Origin: Xylanibacter ruminicola Ga6B6 | GTDB lineage: Bacteria; Bacteroidota; Bacteroidia; Bacteroidales; Bacteroidaceae | DNA length: 64,000 nt | NCBI RefSeq assembly: GCF_000687715.1 | Contig: NZ_JHXD01000008.1 | Span: forward strand, 1 to 64,000 | Direction of reading: 5' to 3' | In this document: in pieces, positions 55,008-64,000 of the stretch | How positions within the stretch are numbered: the first letter of the stretch is position 1 | How the letters are laid out: the number at the start of each line of letters is the position of its first letter | Translations under genes and position numbers: made by a program | The notes under the pieces: generated by a model | Databases searched by the model: none | Told to the model about the DNA's origin: nothing | What the model saw: only the letters and a program-made list of their open reading frames with translations

Positions 55008-56996
55008 ATGTTTCGAATCAAGAAGCTAGATATATTTATAGCCAAGCAATTCGGCTTACTGTTCGTAGGAACGTTCTTCATCTGCCAGTTTGTGTTGATG
55101 ATGCAGTTCCTGTGGCGCTACGTCGATGAGCTGATTGGTAAAGGTCTTTCGCTTGAGGTGATGGCCCAGTTCTTCTGGTACATGGGCTTAATGCTGATGC
55201 CTCAGGCATTCCCCCTGGCCATACTGTTGTCGTCACTCATTGCCTTTGGTAACTTAGGCGAGAGCTCGGAGCTTACAGCCATCAAGGCTGCAGGCATATC
55301 GCTCATGCAGGCATTCCGCTCGCTCATCATCATATCGGTGCTGATGGCAGGCATTTCGTTCTACTTCCAGAATGTGGTAGGTCCACGAGCCAATCAGGAC
55401 TTCTACCGCTTGCTGTTGGGTATGAAGCAGAAGAGTCCTGAGCTCGAAATCCCCGAGGGTGTGTTCTACGACGGCATTCCAGGCTCGAACATCTACGTAC
55501 AGAAGAAAGACCTGAACACAGGTATGCTGTACGGTATTATGATTTACCGCATGACAGGCAGCTACGAGGATCAGGCCATTATCCTGGCCGACTCGGGTAT
55601 GATGCAGAGTACAGCCGAGAAGAAACACCTGCTGCTTACGCTGTATAACGGTGTGTGGAACGAGAACATGCGCTCGCAGGACCTGGCAGGTACTGCCGAT
55701 GTACCCTACCGCCGCGAGACTTTTGTTACCAAGCGCATCGTGCTCGACTTTGACAACAACTTCAGCATGGCCGATATCAACGATATTGCCGGCGATGCCC
55801 GTGCCAAGAGCTTAGGAAAGATTATGCACGATAAGGACTCGCTGCAGGAGTTTAACGACAGCGTGGGCCGATCGTACTACGAAGATGCCAAGCGGTTCTA
55901 CTTCAGAGCCAACGAGGTATCGGCCAGCGACTCTGTGAAGATATCAAAGCTGGTAGCCGAGAACAACACATCGCTCGACTCGATGTTCACGAAACTGAAC
56001 GACGGCAAGAAGAAATCGGTTCTGCAGACAGCTATCAACAGTGCTCAGTCGTGCGCCACCGACCTGGAGATGAAAGGCGCCTATGCCAACAGTCTGCATC
56101 GCTACTTCCGCACACACCAGATTCAGGCCATCCTCAAGTTCACGCTGGCGCTCACCTGTATTATCTTCTTCTTTATCGGAGCTCCATTGGGCGCCATCAT
56201 CCGCAAGGGTGGATTGGGCGTACCAGTCATCATATCGGTACTGGTATTCATTGTATACTACATCCTGGATAGTACCGGACAGAAGATGGCACGCGACGAC
56301 CAGTGGACCGTGTGGTACGGTATGACGATATCAACCGTGGTGCTGACACCTATCGCCTGCTTCTTTACCTACAAGGCTAATAACGATTCGGTGGTATTCA
56401 ACGTCGACATGTACAAGCAGGTGTTTATGCGCATTCTGGGATTGCGCACCCATCGCCACATCTATCGCAAGGAGGTGATTATCGAGGATCCTATCTACGC
56501 ACTCGACTCGTACCACCTGCTGCAGATCAGCGAGCAGATCAAGCAGTACAGCGAGGAGCACAAGCTGCTGCATCTGCCCAACCCCATCCACGTATTCTTC
56601 CGTCCTGGCGACGACCAGACCATCGAGAAGATTGTGGGTCAGCTGGAAGATGTTATCGACGACTTGGCCAACACCAAGGACGCACAGATATTGGGCTACC
56701 TGAACCACTACCCCGTAGTGGCCACCCATGCCCACACCCGTCCGTTCCGCCGCAAGTGGCTCAACATTATTTCGGGTTTGATTCTGCCATTAGGCATATT
56801 CTTCTACTGTCGCATGTGCCGTTTCCGACTGCGTTTGCGTAAGGATCTGAACCGCATTCTCGAAACCAACCAGTGGATACTTGAGCGCGTGGCCGTATAT
56901 GCGGCACCAGCCCCAAAAACCATGGAAGATTTGGAGAACATGCCATTTGTAGCCGAACTGGTGCGTGATTTTGAGAAAAAAGAACATAAGGATTAA
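55008..56996 (+). CDS. LptF/LptG family lipopolysaccharide export permease
   Basis: 662 residues, longer than the ~360 of proteobacterial LptF/G. N-terminal helices (GLLFVGTFFICQFVLMM; MPQAFPLAILLSSLIAFG; SVLMAGISFYFQNVV), a periplasmic beta region with IPGSNIYVQKKDLNTGMLYG, then helices ILKFTLALTCIIFFFIGAPL, GVPVIISVLVFIVYYILD and TVVLTPIACFFTYKA. A C-terminal cytoplasmic extension of ~180 residues contains one more hydrophobic segment (NIISGLILPLGIFFYC). It would form the membrane channel of the LptB2FG extractor. The extension is usual in Bacteroidetes. ribBA follows after 30 nt. Confidence 0.88.
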   Translation: MFRIKKLDIFIAKQFGLLFVGTFFICQFVLMMQFLWRYVDELIGKGLSLEVMAQFFWYMGLMLMPQAFPLAILLSSLIAFGNLGESSELTAIKAAGISLMQAFRSLIIISVLMAGISFYFQNVVGPRANQDFYRLLLGMKQKSPELEIPEGVFYDGIPGSNIYVQKKDLNTGMLYGIMIYRMTGSYEDQAIILADSGMMQSTAEKKHLLLTLYNGVWNENMRSQDLAGTADVPYRRETFVTKRIVLDFDNNFSMADINDIAGDARAKSLGKIMHDKDSLQEFNDSVGRSYYEDAKRFYFRANEVSASDSVKISKLVAENNTSLDSMFTKLNDGKKKSVLQTAINSAQSCATDLEMKGAYANSLHRYFRTHQIQAILKFTLALTCIIFFFIGAPLGAIIRKGGLGVPVIISVLVFIVYYILDSTGQKMARDDQWTVWYGMTISTVVLTPIACFFTYKANNDSVVFNVDMYKQVFMRILGLRTHRHIYRKEVIIEDPIYALDSYHLLQISEQIKQYSEEHKLLHLPNPIHVFFRPGDDQTIEKIVGQLEDVIDDLANTKDAQILGYLNHYPVVATHAHTRPFRRKWLNIISGLILPLGIFFYCRMCRFRLRLRKDLNRILETNQWILERVAVYAAPAPKTMEDLENMPFVAELVRDFEKKEHKD

Positions 56997-57026
56997 CTAC
57001 TATATATATAAATAAGGTGTAAGAAA

Positions 57027-58238
57027 ATGGAAGAGATGAAGTTGAACAGCATAGAAGAGGCCGTAAAGGACTTTGAGCAGGGCGAGTTCGTAATTGTAGT
57101 GGATGATGAAGACCGCGAGAACGAGGGCGACCTGATTATCGCTGCCGAGAAGATTACAGCAGAGAAAGTGAACTTCATGTTGAAACATGCACGTGGCGTG
57201 CTCTGCGCTCCCATCACCATTGAGCGATGCAAGGAGCTCGACCTGCCACATCAGGTGCAGGACAACACCTCGGTTCTGGGCACACCCTTTACCGTTACAG
57301 TCGACAAGCTGGAGGGTTGCACCACAGGTGTAAGTGCCCACGACCGTGCAGAAACCATCAAGGCACTGGCCGACCCAACATCGAAGGCCGAGACATTCGG
57401 ACGCCCAGGACATGTAAATCCTCTTTACGCCCAGGACAACGGTGTGCTGCGTCGTAGCGGACATACCGAAGCCGCCATCGACCTTTGTCGTATGGCAGGA
57501 CTCTACCCTGCAGGCGCACTGATGGAGATCATGAACGAGGATGGCACCATGGCCCGTATGCCCGAGCTCATGACCTTTGCCAAACAGTGGAATCTGAAGA
57601 TTATCAGCATTAAAGATATGATTGCCTACCGCCTGAAGAAGGAATCGCTGATTGAGGTAGGCGAAGAGGTGGACATGCCAACCGACTACGGACACTTCCG
57701 CCTGATTCCCTTCCGTCAGAAGAGCAACGGCCTGGAGCACATGGCGCTGATCAAGGGCGAATGGAAGGAAGACGAGCCTATCCTGGTACGCGTACACTCA
57801 TCGTGCATGACTGGCGACATCCTGGGCAGCAAGCGCTGCGACTGTGGCGAGCAGCTGCACAAGGCCATGCAGGCCATCGAGAAAGAGGGCAAGGGTGTGG
57901 TTATCTACATGCAGCAGGAAGGTCGAGGAATCGGATTGATGAACAAGATTGCCGCCTACAAGCTTCAGGAAGAGGGGCTCGACACCGTAGATGCCAACTT
58001 GCACTTAGGCTTTAAGCCCGACGAGCGCGACTATGGTTGCGGCGCCCAGATGCTGCGCCACATCGGCGTACACAAGATGCGCTTGCTTACCAACAACCCC
58101 GTAAAACGCGTGGGTCTGGAGGCATACGGCCTTGAGATTATCGAGAACGTGCCCATCGAAGTAACTCCCAACCAGTACAATCTGCGTTATCTGGAGACCA
58201 AGAAGAACCGTATGGGACATACGCTCCACCTGAAATAA
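57027..58238 (+). CDS. ribBA: Bifunctional 3,4-DHBP synthase / GTP cyclohydrolase II
   Basis: 403 residues. The RibB half (1-205) has [17 protein letters not shown] and SAHDRAETI with [14 protein letters not shown]. The RibA half (206-403) has [21 protein letters not shown] with the three zinc Cys, and [11 protein letters not shown]. It supplies both branches of riboflavin synthesis (dihydroxybutanone phosphate and the pyrimidine precursor). Likely in one transcript with the LptF/G gene. Confidence 0.95.
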   Translation: MEEMKLNSIEEAVKDFEQGEFVIVVDDEDRENEGDLIIAAEKITAEKVNFMLKHARGVLCAPITIERCKELDLPHQVQDNTSVLGTPFTVTVDKLEGCTTGVSAHDRAETIKALADPTSKAETFGRPGHVNPLYAQDNGVLRRSGHTEAAIDLCRMAGLYPAGALMEIMNEDGTMARMPELMTFAKQWNLKIISIKDMIAYRLKKESLIEVGEEVDMPTDYGHFRLIPFRQKSNGLEHMALIKGEWKEDEPILVRVHSSCMTGDILGSKRCDCGEQLHKAMQAIEKEGKGVVIYMQQEGRGIGLMNKIAAYKLQEEGLDTVDANLHLGFKPDERDYGCGAQMLRHIGVHKMRLLTNNPVKRVGLEAYGLEIIENVPIEVTPNQYNLRYLETKKNRMGHTLHLK

Positions 58239-58314
58239 CCCACAATTTGTCGCAATTTCAACCTAGAAAAGTGAAAAAGTGGCACATTTATTTCGTATTC
58301 AAAAATAAAATGCG

Positions 58315-58322
58315 TAATTTTG
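58315..58322 (+). promoter_or_regulatory. -7 box of the aminotransferase gene
   Basis: TAATTTTG, 18 nt before the ATG at 58341. Confidence 0.55.
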
Positions 58323-58340
58323 CACAAAATTTTTAATCAT

Positions 58341-59534
58341 ATGGCACAATTATCTAATCGTCTGCAGCGTCTGGCTCCATCGGCCACGCTGGCAATGTCT
58401 CAGAAAAGCTCCGAAATGAAGGCGCAAGGTATCGATGTTATTAACATGAGTGTTGGAGAACCCGACTTCAATACCCCCGACGCTATTAAGGAAGCTGCAA
58501 AGAAGGCAATAGACGACAACTTTTCACGTTACTCACCAGTACCTGGTTATCCCGATCTGCGCAAGGCTATCGTAGCTAAGCTTAAGAACGAGAACCAGCT
58601 CGACTATACTGTAAACGAGATTCTGGTAAGCAACGGTGCCAAGCAGAGCGTGTGCAACGCTGTAATGGCTCTGGTTAACGACGGCGAAGAGGTGATCATC
58701 CCTACCCCATACTGGGTAAGCTATCCCCAGATGGTACTGCTGGCTGGTGGTACACCAAAGTTCGTAGAGGCCGGTTTCGACCAGAACTTCAAGATGACTC
58801 CCGAGCAGCTCGAGGCAGCCATCACACCCAAAACACGCATGATTATCCTCTGCTCGCCCAGCAACCCTACAGGCAGCGTGTACAGCAAGGCTGAACTGAA
58901 GGCACTGGCAGATGTCATCCTGAAGCACGACGACCTGTTTGTGCTGGCAGATGAAATCTACGAGCATATCAACTATATCGGCAAGCACGAGAGTATCGCC
59001 CAGTTCCCTGGCATGAAGGAGCGCGCCATCATCGTAAACGGTGTATCAAAGGCGTATGCCATGACAGGATGGCGTATTGGCTACATTGCCGCCCCAGAAT
59101 GGATTGTAAAGGGCTGTAACAAGCTGCAGGGCCAGTATACCAGTGGTCCATGCTCAGTAAGCCAGAAGGCCGCTGAGTTTGCTTACGTAGCCGACCAGCA
59201 GTGCGTAGAGGATATGCGACAGGCATTTGAGCGACGTCGTAACCTCATCGTTAAGCTGGCTAAAGACATCCCAGGTCTGGAGGTAAACGTGCCCGAGGGT
59301 GCCTTCTATCTGTTCCCCAAGTGCAGCAGTTTCTTTGGCAAGAGCGATGGCGAGACAACCATCAAAAACTCTACCGATTTTGCTATGTATTTGTTGGAAA
59401 AAGGTCACGTAGCAACCGTTGGTGGTGATGCGTTTGGAGACCCTGAATGCTTCAGAATGAGCTATGCATTGAGCGATGAAAACATCGTAGAAGCAATGAA
59501 GCGCATCAAAGAAGTGGTAGCAAAACTAAAATAA
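58341..59534 (+). CDS. Class I pyridoxal-phosphate aminotransferase (aspartate aminotransferase type)
   Basis: 397 residues from MAQLSNRLQRLAPSATLAMSQ, in part. Fold type I: SVGEPDFNTPDAIKEAA, SNGAKQSVCNAVMAL, LCSPSNPTGSVYSK, LADEIYEHINYIG and the PLP lysine in NGVSKAYAMTGWRIGY. It most resembles aspartate/prephenate aminotransferases of the 1b group; donor specificity is not certain. The ATG after the -7 box was chosen over 58320. Confidence 0.9.
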   Translation: MAQLSNRLQRLAPSATLAMSQKSSEMKAQGIDVINMSVGEPDFNTPDAIKEAAKKAIDDNFSRYSPVPGYPDLRKAIVAKLKNENQLDYTVNEILVSNGAKQSVCNAVMALVNDGEEVIIPTPYWVSYPQMVLLAGGTPKFVEAGFDQNFKMTPEQLEAAITPKTRMIILCSPSNPTGSVYSKAELKALADVILKHDDLFVLADEIYEHINYIGKHESIAQFPGMKERAIIVNGVSKAYAMTGWRIGYIAAPEWIVKGCNKLQGQYTSGPCSVSQKAAEFAYVADQQCVEDMRQAFERRRNLIVKLAKDIPGLEVNVPEGAFYLFPKCSSFFGKSDGETTIKNSTDFAMYLLEKGHVATVGGDAFGDPECFRMSYALSDENIVEAMKRIKEVVAKLK

Positions 59535-59590
59535 ATCGGAATTTCATAGTTAAAATGTATTAATTAGGCTTGTATTCCGCTTTATTTTGC

Positions 59591-59598
59591 TACTTTTG
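59591..59598 (+). promoter_or_regulatory. -7 box of the exbB-exbD-tonB operon
   Basis: TACTTTTG, 53 nt before the ATG at 59652. Confidence 0.6.
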
Positions 59599-59651
59599 CG
59601 AGGTGAAACAAATCTTTATTTATTTATAATAACTAAAAAATTAATTATTTT

Positions 59652-60482
59652 ATGGCAACAACAACAAAGGCTGCAGCCCCAGCCAAAAAGAATTCGGGCT
59701 TTCCAGGTATTAAGGCTGCATGGATTATTCTCGTAGTTTGTGCATGTGCTGGTTATGGTGTATGGTACTTCGTAATGGGTGACCCCAACAACTTCGTTGG
59801 TGGTGATCGCAGCGGTCATCCTGCAAACCTGCTGGGTACTGTATATAAGGGAGGTTTCGTAGTAGGTCTGATCCTGACTCTTCTCTTCACCGTTATCTGC
59901 CTTGGTATCGAGCGTTTCTTCGCTATCAAGAGCGCTTCTGGTAAGATCAACCTTGCTAAGTTCACTGCTCAGGTTAAGGAGCTCATCAAGGCTCAGAAGT
60001 TCGACGAGGCTGACAAGCTTTGCGACAAGATGCAGGGTTCTGTAGCTAACGTAGTTAAGGCTTCTATCGCCGCTTATAAGGACGTTGAGGGTAACGACAC
60101 TCTGAAGAAGGCTGCTAAGGTTGCAAAGATCCAGCAGGCTCACGAGGAGGCTACTCAGCTTGAGATGCCTACTCTGCAGATGAACCTCCCAATGGTTGCT
60201 ACCATCGTATCTCTGGGTACTCTGACCGCTCTGTTCGGTACCGTACTTGGTATGATCGGATCATTCCAGGCTCTGTCTGCTGGTGGTGGTGCTGACTCTA
60301 TGGCTCTGTCTGCAGGTATTTCTGAGGCTCTGGTTAACACAGCTTCTGGTATCTTGACATCATGGGTAGCTACCGTAGTTTACAACTTCTTCTCTAACAA
60401 GATCGACAAGCTGACATACGCTCTCGATGAGATTGGTTACACAATCGCCGCTACATACGATTCTAACCACAACGAGGCTTAA
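59652..60482 (+). CDS. exbB: MotA/TolQ/ExbB proton channel protein
   Basis: 276 residues. N-terminal helix (AAWIILVVCACAGYGVWYFV), second helix (GGFVVGLILTLLFTVICLG), a cytoplasmic stretch, then MVATIVSLGTLTALFGTVLGMIGSF (in parts) and the last helix VNTASGILTSWVATVVYNFF, which form the proton-conducting core. With ExbD and TonB it powers TonB-dependent transporters such as the two SusC proteins here. First gene of the cluster. Confidence 0.93.
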   Translation: MATTTKAAAPAKKNSGFPGIKAAWIILVVCACAGYGVWYFVMGDPNNFVGGDRSGHPANLLGTVYKGGFVVGLILTLLFTVICLGIERFFAIKSASGKINLAKFTAQVKELIKAQKFDEADKLCDKMQGSVANVVKASIAAYKDVEGNDTLKKAAKVAKIQQAHEEATQLEMPTLQMNLPMVATIVSLGTLTALFGTVLGMIGSFQALSAGGGADSMALSAGISEALVNTASGILTSWVATVVYNFFSNKIDKLTYALDEIGYTIAATYDSNHNEA

Positions 60483-60524
60483 TTTTTTACCATTCATTTA
60501 TTAACGCATTAAAGCATTTAGAGA

Positions 60525-61142
60525 ATGGCAAAAATTAAGATACAGAAAAAAGACATCTGGATTGACATGACGCCAATGTCAGACGTGATGACGCTGCTTC
60601 TGTGTTTCTTTATGTTGACTTCAACATTCTTGACACCAGAACCAGTTCAAGTCACAGCGCCTAATTCTGTGTCTGAGGTTAAGATACCAGAGCAGGATGT
60701 GCTCAACATTCTGGTAACTCCAGAGGGACGCATCTACTGTGGTACCGAAAACAAGAATAACATGCAGGCCATGTTGGAGACCATGACAGACAAGTTTGGT
60801 ATCCAGCTGAACGCCAACCAGATCAAGCACTTCCGCGAGGATGCTATGGTTGGAGCTCCAATGGCTCAGCTTGGTAACTATCTGAACCTCGATACAGAAA
60901 AGATGGGTGAGGCAATCCAGAAGCTCGGTCTGCCGCTTGATAGTATCAACGGTGGTAAGAGCGAATTCCAGGAGTGGGTGGCAGCAGCCCGCGAGGCTAA
61001 CCCCGACATCAAACTCGCCATCAAGTGCGATTCTAAGACTCCTTATGCTTCTATTAAGAAGTTGATGTCAGAGCTCCAGGATATGAGCGAGAACCGTTTC
61101 CAGCTGATCACGAATCTCGATGTTAAACGTTTAAACGACTAG
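60525..61142 (+). CDS. exbD: ExbD/TolR family protein, first copy
   Basis: 205 residues. One N-terminal membrane helix with the essential Asp in DMTPMSDVMTLLLCFFMLTS, then a periplasmic domain larger than in E. coli ExbD (about 160 residues). Partner of ExbB in proton-driven energising. A second ExbD follows 7 nt later, the usual Bacteroidetes arrangement. Confidence 0.92.
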   Translation: MAKIKIQKKDIWIDMTPMSDVMTLLLCFFMLTSTFLTPEPVQVTAPNSVSEVKIPEQDVLNILVTPEGRIYCGTENKNNMQAMLETMTDKFGIQLNANQIKHFREDAMVGAPMAQLGNYLNLDTEKMGEAIQKLGLPLDSINGGKSEFQEWVAAAREANPDIKLAIKCDSKTPYASIKKLMSELQDMSENRFQLITNLDVKRLND

Positions 61143-61149
61143 TAGTATT

Positions 61150-61815
61150 ATGGCAAAAAAGAATCTATCAAAGCAGAAAAAGATGGATACCCGCGTGAAC
61201 TTCACGCCAATGGTAGACATGATGATGCTTCTTATCACCTTCTTCATGCTGTGTACTACACTGGCTAAGCCGCAGGCTATGCAGCTTACCATGCCGTCAA
61301 ACGACGACACCAAGCAGATGAACGAAGAGGATAAGCAGGTAACAAAGGCTTCTCACACTATCACACTCTATCTGGGTGCTAACGATAAGGTTTGGTATGT
61401 AGCTGGTCTGCCCAACTACGACGATCCTTCATGCGTAAAGCCAACCAGCTATGGTAAGGATGGTATCGAGAAAGTTCTTAACGAGCACACTACTGAAGAG
61501 GGTGTTAACCCTGTAGCCAAGATTAAGATGGCTAAGAAAGAGCTCGATGCTAAGAAGAATGAGTACAACTCAAAGATGACCGACGAGCAGTATCAGGAGG
61601 CTCTGAAGAAGCTGAAGAAGGGTGAACTGCCCTCAGGCGAGAAGGTGCCTACTATGACCGTCATCATCCGTCCTCTCAACTCAGCTACCTATGAAAATAT
61701 GGTTGCTGCGCTCGACGAGATGCTCATTAGCAATATTGATAAGTATGTGATTGACAATGTCGACAAGATGAGTGACGACGATAAGGCTCTCATCGAGAAG
61801 GCTGGCGTCAAGTAA
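61150..61815 (+). CDS. exbD: ExbD/TolR family protein, second copy
   Basis: 221 residues with N-terminal helix NFTPMVDMMMLLITFFMLCT and its conserved Asp. The periplasmic part contains a Lys-rich helical insert (KMAKKELDAKKNEYNSKMTD) before the C-terminal domain. It may form a heteromer with the first ExbD. Confidence 0.92.
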   Translation: MAKKNLSKQKKMDTRVNFTPMVDMMMLLITFFMLCTTLAKPQAMQLTMPSNDDTKQMNEEDKQVTKASHTITLYLGANDKVWYVAGLPNYDDPSCVKPTSYGKDGIEKVLNEHTTEEGVNPVAKIKMAKKELDAKKNEYNSKMTDEQYQEALKKLKKGELPSGEKVPTMTVIIRPLNSATYENMVAALDEMLISNIDKYVIDNVDKMSDDDKALIEKAGVK

Positions 61816-61837
61816 CCCCTAAAATGTAGAATAGACT

Positions 61838-62671
61838 ATGGCAAAAATAGATCTTATTGACAACAGCTGGGTCGACCTCGTATTCGAAGGTAAGAACCAG
61901 GCATACGGAGCTTATCAATTGCGCAAGAGCACAGGTACACGTAACCTGAAGGCACTGATCACTATGTTCGTTGGTTTTGCTATCATCGCAGCCATCGTCA
62001 TCGCTAAGGTGTCTTTCGATAATTACATGGCCGCTCGTAACGCTGCTATCGAAACCGACGTAGAGCTCGCCAGTCTGGCTGAGAAGAAGGAGGCTAAGGT
62101 AGAGCGCAAAGATGAGCCCGAAGTTGAGAAAATTGAGGTAGAGAAGGTAAAGAGCTCAGTAGCCTTCACCGTTCCTGAGATTAAGAAAGACTCTGAGGTT
62201 AAGGAAGACCAGGAGATGAAGTCACAGGAAGAACTTCAGGAAACTAACACTGCAATCGGTGCATTCGATGTAAAGGGTGACGACGATGCAGCTGGTGAGG
62301 TACTGAAGGTTAAGGAAACTATCGCAGAACCCGAGCCACCAAAGGTTGAAGAGACCAAGGTATTCGACGTGGTAGAGGAGATGCCTCAGTTCCCTGGTGG
62401 TAGCTCAGCTCTGTTCGAGTATCTGTCTAAGAATATCAAGTATCCAGTAGTAGCCGAGGAGAACGGTGTACAGGGTCGTGTAGTTGTAACCTTCGTTGTA
62501 GAGCGTGATGGTTCTATCACCGACGTTAAGGTTGTAAAGAGCGTTGACCCCTCACTCGACAAGGAGGCACAGCGCGTTGTTAAGTCAATGCCACACTGGA
62601 TTCCTGGTAAGCAGAACGGTAGCGCAGTACGTGTAAAGTACACCGTACCTGTAACATTCCGCCTGCAGTAA
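61838..62671 (+). CDS. tonB: TonB family energy transducer
   Basis: 277 residues. Cytoplasmic start (LIDNSWVDLVFEGKNQAYGAYQLRK in part), membrane helix LITMFVGFAIIAAIVIAKVSF, a long Lys/Glu/Pro-rich periplasmic linker (about 80-185) and a TonB C-terminal domain (about 190-277; EEMPQFPGGSSALFEYL, MPHWIPGKQNGSAVRVKYTV). It carries energy from ExbBD to outer-membrane transporters. Confidence 0.93.
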   Translation: MAKIDLIDNSWVDLVFEGKNQAYGAYQLRKSTGTRNLKALITMFVGFAIIAAIVIAKVSFDNYMAARNAAIETDVELASLAEKKEAKVERKDEPEVEKIEVEKVKSSVAFTVPEIKKDSEVKEDQEMKSQEELQETNTAIGAFDVKGDDDAAGEVLKVKETIAEPEPPKVEETKVFDVVEEMPQFPGGSSALFEYLSKNIKYPVVAEENGVQGRVVVTFVVERDGSITDVKVVKSVDPSLDKEAQRVVKSMPHWIPGKQNGSAVRVKYTVPVTFRLQ

Positions 62672-62689
62672 TGCTCAACAAAATTTGAA

Positions 62690-63649
62690 ATGAACGCATT
62701 CAACAAAATATATCATTTAGTTGGATTAACACTGATATTAGGCTTGTTCCCTGGATGTGGGAACAAGCCTAATCCTGAAAAGGAGCAAGCATATCAGAAG
62801 GCAGCCAGCATACTGACGGCCGACGAAAGTTTCTTCCCCATCATCGATGAGGAACTCTATTATTTTACTAATCAGACTCTCGACTCTATCACACCCGTTT
62901 ACATCAACGAGCAGGATGCAGTTAAGAAGCTGATGAAACAGGAAACATGGCTGGCATTCACCACACGCGACTTTACCAAGAAAGAGCGTCAGGACCTGAT
63001 TGCCCAGAAGTTCCTGCCAAGAGCCATCCCCGTTGCTTACGACGGACTGGCCATTATCGTAAACAACTCGAACCCCGACTCATGCATTACCATTAAGGAT
63101 TTTGCACGTATCCTGAAAGGCGAGATTACCAAGTGGGACGAGATTTACCCACAGAACAAGCTGGGAATCATCGATGTGGTATTCGACAATCCACTCTCGA
63201 GCACCGTTCGCTGGTGTGTTGACTCTATCCTTGGTGGCAAACAGTTTAAGGCCCCCAACATTGGAGCTGCCAAAACAAGTGCTGCCGTTATCGACTATGT
63301 TGAGAACCACCCCAACTCACTGGGTATTATCGGTTCGAACTGGCTGAACGACAAGCGCGACACCACCAACGTTACCTTTAAGAAGAATATAACAGTGATG
63401 GGCGTTTCAAAGCTCGACTCGGCAACGAAGCATAACAGCTGGAAGCCCTATCAGTACTATTTATATAATGGCAACTATCCCCTGCGCCGCACTATCTACG
63501 CTCTGCTGAACGATACCCGCAACGGTGTACCAAGCAGCTTTACCCACTTTGTACAGCTACCCAAGGGACAAAAGATTATTCTGCGCTACGGATTACTGCC
63601 ACGCACAGCTAATATGAACGTTAGAGATGTAATAGTAAACAATAAATAA
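62690..63649 (+). CDS. PstS-like phosphate-binding lipoprotein
   Basis: 319 residues. Signal peptide with lipobox LFPGC. Periplasmic binding protein of PstS type: AYDGLAIIVNNSNPDSCITIKD (in part) and KGEITKWDEI, then VFDNPLSSTVRWCVDSIL and NSLGIIGSNWLND. It belongs to the conserved exbB-exbD-exbD-tonB-pstS-like-TPR cluster of Bacteroidetes, where it has no ABC partner genes, so its role in Ton energising or phosphate sensing is unclear. Confidence 0.82.
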   Translation: MNAFNKIYHLVGLTLILGLFPGCGNKPNPEKEQAYQKAASILTADESFFPIIDEELYYFTNQTLDSITPVYINEQDAVKKLMKQETWLAFTTRDFTKKERQDLIAQKFLPRAIPVAYDGLAIIVNNSNPDSCITIKDFARILKGEITKWDEIYPQNKLGIIDVVFDNPLSSTVRWCVDSILGGKQFKAPNIGAAKTSAAVIDYVENHPNSLGIIGSNWLNDKRDTTNVTFKKNITVMGVSKLDSATKHNSWKPYQYYLYNGNYPLRRTIYALLNDTRNGVPSSFTHFVQLPKGQKIILRYGLLPRTANMNVRDVIVNNK

Positions 63650-63724
63650 TTTAAACCAAATTCTAATCAAAACGTCATAAAAGAGAGAACAGTAAACAGA
63701 ATGTAGAACTTAAAAACAGAAATT

Positions 63725-64000
63725 ATGAAAGCAATTAAATATCTAGTTATGGGTGCGTTGCTGACAGGTTTCAGCGCCACCGCTAATGCACAGGAAGCAG
63801 AGCTCAATGCAGCTCTCGACGGTATTAAGTCAAAGGCTCCCAATGTAGCCGAGTTAGCAAAAGCTGCCTACAAGAAGAACAAGAAGGACGCTGCTGCGCT
63901 GATCAAAATCGGTCAGGCCTTCTATGCTCAGAAGGACACAGCTAATGCCCGCTTGTTTGCCAACTACGCTAACGAAGCTGGTAAGCCTAAGTATCAGTTC
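63725..64000 (+). CDS. Secreted TPR protein, partial
   Basis: 92 codons to the window end. Signal peptide MKAIKYLVMGALLTGFSATANAQ, then TPR-like helices (VAELAKAAYKKNKKDAAALIKIGQAFYAQKDTANARLFANY in parts). It is the TPR-repeat member usually found after the pstS-like gene in this cluster, starting 75 nt after it. Function unknown. Confidence 0.75.
   Translation, partial: MKAIKYLVMGALLTGFSATANAQEAELNAALDGIKSKAPNVAELAKAAYKKNKKDAAALIKIGQAFYAQKDTANARLFANYANEAGKPKYQF

Noticed and set aside
57000..57797. Minus-strand ORF of 265 codons across ribBA
   Set aside because: Antisense to ribBA, which contains all catalytic motifs in frame.

Overview
The window is chromosomal DNA from a Bacteroidales bacterium, most likely a Prevotellaceae member. 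Evidence: two SusC/SusD pairs, type IX secretion genes (porX, porW), sorting-type C-termini on secreted enzymes, an exbB-exbD-exbD-tonB-pstS-like cluster, a smalltalk micro-protein next to an HU-like protein, and more than twenty TAnnTTTG -7 boxes in front of genes. No species can be named from the sequence alone.

Layout. 1-7375 is accessory and phage-flavoured: the end of an insertion sequence, a smalltalk/HU pair, a MNT/HEPN toxin-antitoxin-like pair, a UmuD-like S24 protein, then a tight run Rha-KilAC regulator, GH24 lysozyme, AEP-primase/DUF3987 helicase and an unknown protein. Two genes of this run carry the same palindromic element inserted in frame. 7376-22740 holds two SusC/SusD loci with paralogous upstream regions, separated by an M6 protease, a CE1-like esterase (both with a near-identical sorting tail) and a YhcG-type nuclease that has its own internal inverted repeat. 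22841-37275 is housekeeping: tadA, birA-pyrH, psd-pssA, dnaE, trxA, and the minus-strand operon aroA-small gene-porW-porX-tsaE. A PL10 pectate lyase and tRNA-Pro(GGG) follow.

38668-48323 is an integrative element in the 3' end of tRNA-Pro. It is bounded by a 19-bp direct repeat, has paired arm-type repeats at both ends, and ends in a tyrosine integrase. It carries an EcoRI-family adenine methylase joined to a DUF262-HNH protein, a serine recombinase, a divergent small-gene pair with twin 19-bp operators, an orphan methylase-HTH fusion, and an AEP-like replication protein behind a structured leader that encodes a 29-residue peptide. No relaxase was recognised.

48382-54210 (minus strand) encodes secreted proteins of uncertain role: a TonB-C protein, a beta-flower repeat protein, a porin and a degenerate GH2-like protein. 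tRNA-Met, a START-like protein, an LptF/G permease, ribBA, an aminotransferase and the Ton energising cluster close the window.

How parts fit: the ExbB/ExbD/TonB cluster would energise the two SusC transporters. PorX and PorW belong to the secretion system expected to export the M6 protease and the esterase. The strongest candidates for something undescribed are the in-frame palindromic elements, the leader of the AEP gene, the six-copy TTACCGAA array, and the methylase/DUF262-HNH pair.
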